Source: Astrothelium macrocarpum (taxonomy: Eukaryota; Ascomycota; Dothideomycetes; Trypetheliales; Trypetheliaceae). Taken from it: a DNA stretch of 64,000 bases. Positions 56,088 to 64,000 of the stretch are shown piece after piece. Within the stretch, counting starts at the first letter, position 1. The number at the start of each line of letters is the position of its first letter. Where the stretch lies: assembly GCA_021030915.1 (NCBI GenBank), contig JAGEMR010000011.1, positions 62,001 through 126,000 of the forward strand, given 5' to 3'. The notes under the pieces were generated by a model. It saw nothing but the letters and a program-made list of their open reading frames with translations. It did not search any database and had not been told where the DNA came from. The position numbers and the translations under genes are program-made.

Positions 56088-57853
56088 TCAAGTGAATGGG
56101 CCAGGCTTTCTTCGTTTGAGCCTCACTTTGAGCCCTTCTTGCCTCACAAACCAGCTGTTCGTTATTTTCCAGTCTTGCTTTGGCTCAGTGAACTCCATCT
56201 TAACTACAATGTTAACTAATACCAGCATCCAGAATGACGATTCAAGACTATCACTTACATCGTATAATAGGAATAGCGTCGCAATGATTTTATAAATCTC
56301 TACCACAGCTACCCATTTCCCCAGACAAGCTCTGTCTCCGGTACTAAAGGTAAGATCGGTTTCTTTCATCACCTTCTTCCTAGCCTCAAAGGCCTGGCTT
56401 GATTCGCTTTCATACGCAAGCCATCTCTCTGGCTTGAAAGCTTCTGGATCCGCACCATAAATTCCTACATCTTTATGAACAATCCACGGATTTATACCAA
56501 TAATGGTACCCTCCTCGACGAAAGGGCCCCCAGGGAGTTTGATACCTTCTTTAGGAGCGACTCGTTCCAAAGGAAGACCTACGGCAGGATGTAAACGTTG
56601 GCTTTCCTGTAGACAAGCGTCGAGGTATGGAAGCGATTTGATTGTATTATAGCTTAATGGTAAAGAAAGATGGGCATCATCTAACTCCTGCTGCAATCTT
56701 TTTACACTGTGGGGATTCTTGAGTAAGTAGTACACGGCTGCCTTTAAGTGGATGGCTGTGGTATCCGCTCCCGCAACAACCTACGATACTAATGAGTACA
56801 CAACAGCTACAACGATCGTCTTATACATGCGTACGTTGATAAACATCCGTCCAATGATTAGGCCATAATTTTGGTCATCAATCTTCAAAATGTCGTCGAG
56901 AAAGTCCTTTGAAGCTTCAGCTCGGTCTCCTCTTGCCTTTCTTTCCATCAACATCTGATAGCATAAGTCGGCTGCTCGATCAAAAGACGGAGGGCCAATT
57001 CGGATGACTGGATTCTTTGCAAGCCAAAGATCTAGCCATGGCATTTGACCAATCTGGAGCTATTTGTCAGAGCAAGGTCCTCCCTTGAGAGTTTAAATGC
57101 CTTCCGAAATTGAGACGTACAGCTGCAAAGTAATCTTCAACTCGGTCCGAAATACTAATTGTTTGGTCAAAATCCTGTTGCTTCTCAAGATACCCGTAAG
57201 GTTTGCCAAAGGTGATGTTGCCGATGACATCGTATGCAACTATTTCACGCGTCAACACTGCAGAAGCTCTGGGCGATGGAACTCACGAAACAATAGTTGT
57301 CTTCCGAGATCGCATCCTTTGTGGCCTAACCCGTCGAGTTTCGAGATGAAAAAGTCCACAATAATATCTATCTGCGGCTCATAGCTCAAAACATTGCTAA
57401 GAGTATACAGTGGTACAACTGGCTTTCTGAAACGCATATGTTCCTCAGGATCCTGAACACTAAACATATTTTTCGTGCGCTTTCCATCTACCATCACATC
57501 ATTGACTGAGTAGAACCCGCTCTATCAAGATATCAGCCAAAGCAAGTAGGAAACAGATTGTCTAGGACCTTTAGGGAACCCCCTCTTGGCGGATAAACAA
57601 TTCTGATCCATTGCGGATCGGCCAAACTGAGGACGTTGGGTCCAATTCTCACCACTGGACCGTACTGCTTATGTAATTTGAGAAGAATTTCATGTGAGTT
57701 GCCACTTGCGACGATGAACATACGCCATGTGTTTGTCAGTTTCGCAACAAAAGGGCCTGGTATATCCTTCAATGGAGAATTAAGAAATGACCAGGTAAAG
57801 TATGTTGTTAATACAGCAATAGCACATGATAAGAGACTCAACGAGTACACCAT
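56088..57853 (-). CDS. cytochrome P450, pisatin-demethylase-like group
   Basis: Six exons by hand (57569-57853, 57287-57521, 57121-57239, 56835-57053, 56259-56780, 56088-56198) give about 496 aa. An N-terminal anchor and proline hinge (PLKDIPGPFVAKLTNTWR) lead to YGPVVRIGPNVLS, SVNDVMVDGKRTKNMFS, AYDVIGNITFGKPYG and IGQMPWLDLW. The I-helix is VVAGADTTAIH, ExxR is QESQRLHP, and the heme loop FSTGDRACLGKW has all consensus residues. The tail ends DWKITNSWFVRQEGLKVRL. The last intron (60 nt) is in frame and stop-free. ER-anchored monooxygenase; substrate unknown. Confidence 0.9.
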
Positions 57854-59056
57854 TGTTACTCATTCTTCGAGTCTATCGTCACCCCGACAACCACTTCACG
57901 AAAGGAAAACCGAAGGGGACTGCGGAAAGAAACCGGCAGATGATGTTTTGCAGACAATCCCTCAAAAGAGATGACGTTGACCCGATATTTACGTGCAGCT
58001 GCACAGACAAAGAATAGCTCGAGCCTGTGATAGTATCAGAAGACCCCAGACATGTCCAACAGTTCCCGAACACTTTGAAATACCGGACCAGAAGATTCCC
58101 CCTTTCGCAGGAGGGCGATGGATAGAAAGAAGCAGAAATTCCGCGTCTTTGATGCGTTTGGGCAAGCCTACAGATATCTTCCAACATTCTTTCCAGATCT
58201 CAGCAAAACTGCGGGGCTAAATGCGCCACTAGACTGATGTAATCCCTGCTGCATTGCTTCAATGTAGATGTGGTTGGTACTTTCAGCCCGTTGACGATCG
58301 TCAGAACTTGATCGACCTATGTAGGCCGAAGTGAAAGTCTCCGAAATGTTCCAATCGCATTGATGTTCAACATCTCATATCTATATGTGCTCAATATTTC
58401 CAACTTCCGCTTAATTTCTTTTTCTGAAACTAATCAAACTATATGAGCACAGACCCAAGGGATGGCACAAATCCCACTCTTTCCCGTTCGACAGCTGCAG
58501 GTATGTGGCACAGCACGGATAAGCCGGTAGACGTGACCGGCCAAGGGCTAGGAATCCGATTAGATGATCACGGTCAGTCTTCCGGGAAGGATCTGGATGC
58601 CAGAAGCTAGTTATTTGTAACCGTCGTCATTCGACATAGGTAAACCTAATTATGTATGCTCCGCCATAATTACCGCGAGTCAAAATTCTGCTTTCGCACG
58701 ATCTATCCCCCAACCTCTTCGCCCATCCTACGGCCTGCACCACAAACGAATTTATGGTACCAAGTTTTTTCTCGAATAGTGTCCATCAATATCGTACCAA
58801 CCTTATCCTTCCGAGGAAATAAAATACTAAGCCATGTGCCGCCCCTTTTGCTGATATCATTCATCCCACTCAATCGTATCATTTCATTTCTTAGCTCACT
58901 TTGCTTTTAATGCCAGAGAATAATGGCTGAGAGACGATTTTCTCTCACAATCGCGATTTACCCTATGTCATACGACTCCATACGTGCGGGTCACTCTAAT
59001 GTTGGGTTCTTATTTCACATCCATGCCTCCCATCGAGTCTTAAGCAGTGTGCTAAA
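57854..59056. promoter_or_regulatory. divergent intergenic region
   Basis: 1.2 kb between the starts of the P450 (minus) and the rhodopsin-like gene (plus). No gene supported. Confidence 0.45.
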
Positions 59057-60403
59057 ATGGCTATCCTTGGAGGTCGTGGACCTACGATTATCGGTGTGAT
59101 GTGGATGGAAGTACTTCTGAGTCTCATTTTTGTGGTCTTACGGGTTTACTCCCGATACTCATATCGGAAACCATTCGGTAGAGATGACTTTTGCGCAGTC
59201 ATTGCATGGGTGCATATCTTCATATCAAGGGAGTTGCGTTGAGATTTCTAATCACCAAGGTACAGGTATTCTTCATGCTGTATGCTGTGTTCGCTACAAC
59301 TGCGGCAAGCTACGGATTCGGTCAGCATGTCTGGAACCTTCCACCAGAAGATTTTCCAAAGGCGAACTATTACGAAGACTGGGGCCAAACAATGTTCCTC
59401 CTTGGGGTCCCATTCTCGAAGGGGGCTATTATATTCCTTCTTATGCGCATCTTTGTCGTAAAGTGGCATTTTACAGTTCTCTGGATAACCCTCGGTGTTT
59501 GTATATTCTTCGGTCTTTGGAATTCCATTACGTACTGGATTGGATGTCTGCCGGTCGAACATACCTGGGACTCTTCTGTCAAAGCTACTTGCTGGTTAGA
59601 CAATGAACAATATACGACGGGTGCGTTGGTTCTTGGCGGTGAGTATAAAAAGATTGCAATACCCGATTAGCCTTTGCTAAGACTCTCACAGCGGTCCTTG
59701 TTGTCGTGGATGTCTTTCTTGTCATCTTCCCTGTGCCTATTATTTGGAAGATGAATGCAGACCGAAAGCAGAAACTTATAATCATTACTCTGTTAAGCGG
59801 CGGTATCTTGTAAATGAATCTCATCCTCATTCTTCTGACTTGGCGATTAGCTGCTAACTTAAAACAAGCTCTGCGATCTGTGATATTGCAAAAACGGTAT
59901 ACCTACATGAGTTGACCAAACAAGCGGATTACACTTACCAATCTATATCTCTCATCGTGTGGTCTGCGACTGAAAACGCGACAACAATTATCATGGCTTG
60001 TGTGCCTCCTATGCAGCCTCTCCTTCGTGATACTATCTTAAAAGTTAACAGTACTATTTCTCGCTCTTCTCACACCGAACTATCCGAACTGAATCACAGC
60101 GAAGGCCGGACAAGGCTTCCCTCAGACAATGATGACGATCTGCATATCGCAAAAGGCGCATCAGCATACGAGCAAGCAATCGCTTCTCGTCAAGATCATC
60201 AAAAGAAATACAACGGAAGTACTCCAAGTAAAAGTCGGAATAAATGGTCGGCAGGTGTAGAGCCAATGGACGAAGAGATGGCTGACGACGATCGAAGTGA
60301 ACAAGGCATTTTGAGGGAGCTTCCAGGCTCATCTAGAAAGCCAAAGGCAGATGGCATCAAGAGGACAAGGGAGATAACAGTGATTACAGATGCCGTGGAG
60401 TAA
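59057..60403 (+). CDS. Pth11/rhodopsin-domain integral membrane protein
   Basis: Exons 59057-59209, 59260-59638, 59692-59809 and 59869-60403 give about 394 aa. Family marks are LRVYSRYSYRKPFGRDDFCAVIAW, ASYGFGQHVWNL, FSKGAIIFLLMRIF, an extracellular Cys pair (GCLPVEHTWDSSV and KATCWLD), VVDVFLVIFPVPIIWKM and SLIVWSATENATTIIMACVP. The ~130-residue hydrophilic tail is charged (MDEEMADDDRSEQ). The second exon may instead start at 59266 (AG/GTACAG/GT ambiguity). A second member of the family found at 38.8-40.2 kb; possible surface receptor. Confidence 0.85.
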
Positions 60404-60838
60404 TTAAATACGTATTAAAAGTTCGTTTAATATTTTAGAATTAATTACGTGAACGATTAACAAGAAAATTAGACTGTATCAGAATGAGTTTTTCATTAAT
60501 CACTTTAACGAATTTGAAGATGATGATTGAGTTATTAAACAATGTAGAATCTGCACTTACTACTTATCATTTACATCGCATAGTGTAATCCACTTCGAAG
60601 TGCGGTGTAATGCCCGAAATGCTCGTAGAATGGACCCTGCTCGATTTCACCCACAACGCACAGAATTTAATCGATAGATGATTACGGTCACAGGCGAATT
60701 TGAACATTGATTATTGAGCTAGAATAAATTCCATCAAGGCTTTCACTCATTGGAAACCTTTTTGCTAAAACATTAGTCCCGGCTTTTTCGCAATTTGTGA
60801 CAATATTCAACCGGTGCTCCCAGTTTGCGAACGTTGCT
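60404..60838. other. gene-free convergent region
   Basis: 3' flanks of the rhodopsin-like and decarboxylase genes; A/T-rich, no gene. Confidence 0.45.
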
Positions 60839-62599
60839 TCATTCCAAGTCTTCTCCATCAAACTTTTGACCTTCGCCACTATCTCGCTTTTTCTCTTCTT
60901 CAAGTAAGCTCCGCAATGGTCCAGCCGGTACATCCTCCGGGTCCATAAAGACCTCAACCATTCTTACTCCCTTGGCATCGCTGAGCTTTTCGTCTTCCAA
61001 AATGCCTTGGAGCTCGCCCCATGTTCTTGCCGAGTTAGTGTACGTGTTACTATCAGCACCAAAGAAGCTAGGCGCTTGTAAATACCGCCAAGCTGCAATA
61101 TCATTGTATGCCTGTTTTAACCCATGGATACACCGCTCAATCGTGTAACCCTGATTGTTAACAATAAATACAATCACGTCCAATTTATGACGTATGATGG
61201 TAGATAATTCTTGTACCGTCATCTGGAAACTGCCGTCACCAATGAATAAGATCGTACGGGCATCCTTGATGCCGTAATAGTCGCCCTCCATTATGCGTTC
61301 TCGTTGAGCAAGCGCTGCTCCCTGTGCCGCGGGAAGCGTATATCCAATGGATAACCAGGTGGTCGGGCAGAAGAAGCGAGTGTGAGGGGGGATTGACATC
61401 TGCCTGATTCCGTGGCCAGATGTTCCGGTTTCGCCAAGGACAATATCGCCGGGGCGCAAATAGGAAGCAAGGATGCACCAGAACTTGTCCTGGGTGATCG
61501 GCTGACTAGTCACAGGGATATCCGAGAAAGACAGAGTCGTATCACGAGGGAGCTCCGGGTATGTTTCATACGGGTAGTTGTTTGGGAGATAAAGTCGTTC
61601 GATGAGCTGGGATATGACGAATCCGGCTGGGACATCCCTAAAAGTCTGTGTGCCCATCTTGATAGTCGTATCCGCAAACGAGATCGTGACATTTGGATTC
61701 GGAATACCGGAATATCCAAAGCTGTTCGCAGAGCTAAAATGTGGACCGAAGCATAAAATCAGATCGGAGTTCTCAAAGAAATGCTGTGTGCTCGGTTCTG
61801 CAAATTTGCCGCGGAATATGCCATGATGATTTTCCAGCGATTCGTCTAGCAAGCCTTTACCAAAGCAAGTCGTCCAAGTTGGCCATTTGGTTGACCTACT
61901 GAGGTTCTGAACTTCGTCAACGATTCCCATGGCCCTGGTTTCTCCATCAACAAAGATGATAGGCTGCCTTGCAGATTGAATCCTAGCGAGAACCTTTGCC
62001 ACTACATCATTTGAAGATTTTGATGGAACCTGTCTTGGTAAATTAATTTTTTCTTGAAGCCTGTCCGTCAATACAGGCACCGCGACCAAGTCTTGAGGAA
62101 ACTCGATGTAAACCGGTCGACTATGCAAAAGACATTGTCTCAACACGTCGTCAATCTGCTCAGGGATAGTCCTTGGATCGCTCAGACTAGTCTGTGCTAC
62201 TGTTATCTGGGCATGCATCTGGCCGAAACGACGATAATCTCCATCGTTAAATGTGTGATGTATTAAAAGTCGCGAGTCTTGAGTTTCTCGAGCTGGGGTA
62301 CCAACAATGTGCACGACCGCCGCTCTTTCGGCGTATGCTCCAGCGATAGCATTAATAGCCGACAACTCACCAACTCCAAAGGTGGTGATGATGGCTCCGA
62401 TTCCTTTGATTCGTGCATATCCATCAGCGGCATATCCCGCGTTTAGCTCGTTGGTGCTCCCTATCCAGTGCAATCCCAAAGGCTCAACAAAATCCAGCAA
62501 ATCCAAATTGAAGTCACCTGGGACGCCATGTATCGCGCCCACTCCTAGCTGTATTAGACGCGTTAAAAGATACTCTGCTAGCTTGATAGTGGCTGGCAT
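60839..62599 (-). CDS. thiamine-diphosphate 2-keto acid decarboxylase (pyruvate decarboxylase family)
   Basis: One uninterrupted exon, 586 aa, the usual family length. The N-terminal domain has GVPGDFNLDLLDF and the catalytic Glu in GSTNELNAGYAADGYAR. HHTFNDGDYRRF carries the paired His of pyruvate/phenylpyruvate decarboxylases. The cofactor site is GDGSFQMTVQELS...NNQGYTIERCIHG. It decarboxylates a 2-keto acid to an aldehyde in the cytosol. Divergent pairing with an Aro8-type aminotransferase suggests an aromatic or branched keto acid (Aro10-like) instead of pyruvate; this is inference. Confidence 0.93.
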   Translation of the reverse strand: MPATIKLAEYLLTRLIQLGVGAIHGVPGDFNLDLLDFVEPLGLHWIGSTNELNAGYAADGYARIKGIGAIITTFGVGELSAINAIAGAYAERAAVVHIVGTPARETQDSRLLIHHTFNDGDYRRFGQMHAQITVAQTSLSDPRTIPEQIDDVLRQCLLHSRPVYIEFPQDLVAVPVLTDRLQEKINLPRQVPSKSSNDVVAKVLARIQSARQPIIFVDGETRAMGIVDEVQNLSRSTKWPTWTTCFGKGLLDESLENHHGIFRGKFAEPSTQHFFENSDLILCFGPHFSSANSFGYSGIPNPNVTISFADTTIKMGTQTFRDVPAGFVISQLIERLYLPNNYPYETYPELPRDTTLSFSDIPVTSQPITQDKFWCILASYLRPGDIVLGETGTSGHGIRQMSIPPHTRFFCPTTWLSIGYTLPAAQGAALAQRERIMEGDYYGIKDARTILFIGDGSFQMTVQELSTIIRHKLDVIVFIVNNQGYTIERCIHGLKQAYNDIAAWRYLQAPSFFGADSNTYTNSARTWGELQGILEDEKLSDAKGVRMVEVFMDPEDVPAGPLRSLLEEEKKRDSGEGQKFDGEDLE

Positions 62600-62918
62600 G
62601 CTGGGTATTTGCCTTTAAACGTTTGTCACTTGTATACAAACATCTATAATGTAAAGATTTGATAGAGTCTCAGCGATGATGAAAATTTCGGCGACGAGGT
62701 ATTGGTATGCGAGTGTGCTGCTTTTGTATCAATTTTGAATATGGAGTCGGGGTAGTGCAGATAAAGACGCGTGCACGGAGATACTGCTATTGAAGTCACT
62801 CCGGTCGCGCCGACTACTCCGACTACTCCGATCACGGTGGAAGTCGTGTATAAAAGTAGAAGAAGCTCGAGTAAAAATAGGAGGGCAAATTCCTGAAACT
62901 TTACGTCCCTCTTGAAAT
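62600..62918. promoter_or_regulatory. bidirectional promoter region
   Basis: Only 319 bp separate the two start codons of the decarboxylase and the aminotransferase. Contains a short imperfect CCGACTACT direct repeat near 62808-62830. Likely drives both genes together. Confidence 0.6.
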
Positions 62919-64000
62919 ATGCAATACTCAGTGCTACGCCAGAAGCTTGCCGAAGTGGAGAGGAAGAGGGAAACCTCCAAGCCTCTTCCTTCGTGTAGTG
63001 CACCATACACTTCCTCCAGTTTCTTCAAAATTGGTCTTTCTGGCACTAAACCTAGAGCAAACTCCTCGCAACCTCGCTTTAGCCTTGAGACGCAAAACCA
63101 AAGACCGGCAGTGTTGAAAGCGACAGCCCACATTGATGATCCATTCAGCATGATTACCCTAGGTACGGGAAGACCTGCTCCAGAATTTTACCCCTGGACT
63201 TCGATGGTTATGAGCGGCACAAGTCAAAATTGGAACCGCAACCAAGCGAAAACTTCAATTGATACAATGTCGTATATGTCTTGTGTAGCCGGCGAGAGTG
63301 TATATGACCTCTCTGTGGCGTTGAATTACGGTTATGCCGCCGGTTCTCCGCAGGTGCTTCGGTTCATTACGGAACATGTGGAACTAATCCATGACCCTCC
63401 TTATGACGAGTGGGAGAGCTGTCTGACCTGCGGAACAACGTCTGCCATCAATATTGCGTTGCAAATGTTCTGTAACCACGGCGAATCGATTCTTGTAGAA
63501 GAGCACACGTACTCAGGTTTCATTGATGCTGCAAATGCTCAAGGGTTAAAGGTTCTGCCAATAACGATGGATGAGAACGGACTCTCGCCAGACGATCTGA
63601 ACCTGAAACTGGACACATGGGATGCCGCTCAGGGGGAAAAACCGTTTGTCTTGTACATGATTCCATCTGGACATAATCCGACTGGCATTACACAAAATAG
63701 AGAGCGTCGAAAGGCAATTTATCAGGTCGCTGAAAAGCATGATCTGTACATTATTGAGGACGACCCATACTATTTTCTTCAGTTAGGCGAAGACCTTTCG
63801 ACTGGAATGGAATTACAGAAACCCACAGAGGGGTATCTGCAGCATCTCCCTACCTCTTATTTGTCTCTTGATGTATCTGGTAGGGTCATACGCTTGGATA
63901 CAACCTCAAAGATCTTGGCTCCTGGACTTCGCTGTGGATGGCTTACAGCAACTTCCCGAATCGTACGCAAATTCCTTGTCCATACAGAGAATGGCATAGG
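62919..64000 (+). CDS. Aro8-type aromatic aminotransferase, 3' end beyond window
   Basis: An open frame from ATG 62919 to the window end, 360 codons so far and incomplete. It opens with YSVLRQKLAEVERKRE. Fold-type I PLP enzyme marks are SVYDLSVALNYGYAAGSPQV, CGTTSAINIALQMF, a VEEHTYSGF turn, MIPSGHNPTG, IIEDDPYYFLQL and the Schiff-base lysine in DTTSKILAPGLRCGW, as in the aromatic/2-aminoadipate aminotransferase group. It would transaminate an aromatic amino acid to its keto acid. No intron seen so far. Confidence 0.92.
   Translation, partial: MQYSVLRQKLAEVERKRETSKPLPSCSAPYTSSSFFKIGLSGTKPRANSSQPRFSLETQNQRPAVLKATAHIDDPFSMITLGTGRPAPEFYPWTSMVMSGTSQNWNRNQAKTSIDTMSYMSCVAGESVYDLSVALNYGYAAGSPQVLRFITEHVELIHDPPYDEWESCLTCGTTSAINIALQMFCNHGESILVEEHTYSGFIDAANAQGLKVLPITMDENGLSPDDLNLKLDTWDAAQGEKPFVLYMIPSGHNPTGITQNRERRKAIYQVAEKHDLYIIEDDPYYFLQLGEDLSTGMELQKPTEGYLQHLPTSYLSLDVSGRVIRLDTTSKILAPGLRCGWLTATSRIVRKFLVHTENGI

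Overview
This window looks like nuclear DNA of a filamentous ascomycete (Pezizomycotina). The genes are intron-rich. Introns are 46-90 nt with GTRNGT-type donors, CTNAC-like branch sites and AG acceptors. Gene families are typical of mould fungi: Zn2Cys6 regulators, UstYa/DUF3328 proteins, Pth11/rhodopsin-like membrane proteins, P450s and a C-terminal TE of the non-reducing polyketide synthase type. No genus can be named from the sequence.

Layout. 1-985 is a nearly pure A/T block that stops sharply at two 17-bp GC-rich tandem repeats. 2.2-12.8 kb is accessory: an orphan polyketide-type thioesterase, two divergently transcribed Zn2Cys6 regulators and a multi-pass membrane protein. 13.1-15.6 kb holds two threonine tRNA genes, each interrupted by a spliceosomal-looking GT...AG insertion, flanking a frameshifted P-loop ATPase. 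16.3-18.3 kb is an amidase with a very GC-rich, skewed exon. 19.2-35.2 kb is mostly conserved housekeeping DNA: DHH1 helicase, a C2H2 protein, a DUF2183 phosphatase-like gene with an in-frame stop, GRASP/Grh1, a secreted cupredoxin, trimethylguanosine synthase and TAF1.

36.8-48.1 kb is accessory again. It has two UstYa-like genes, a third UstYa relic, a rhodopsin-like membrane protein, a small secreted acidic protein and a CYP52-like P450. Together these suggest a possible ribosomal-peptide or other secondary-metabolite locus. 48.9-55.4 kb is conserved: MCM2, a UBR7/Mlo2-like protein and an Avo2-like ankyrin protein. 56-64 kb carries a second P450, a second rhodopsin-like protein, and a head-to-head pair of a 2-keto-acid decarboxylase and an Aro8-type aminotransferase. 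That pair would make the first two steps of an Ehrlich-type pathway.

The most unusual signal is the pair of tRNA-Thr genes. Removing 50 nt (after D-loop base G19) and 48 nt (between bases 26 and 27), both obeying GT-AG rules, restores two parallel 72-nt cloverleaves. These are not the canonical 37/38 tRNA intron position. All exon maps are hand-read from the sequence; individual borders may be off by a base or two.
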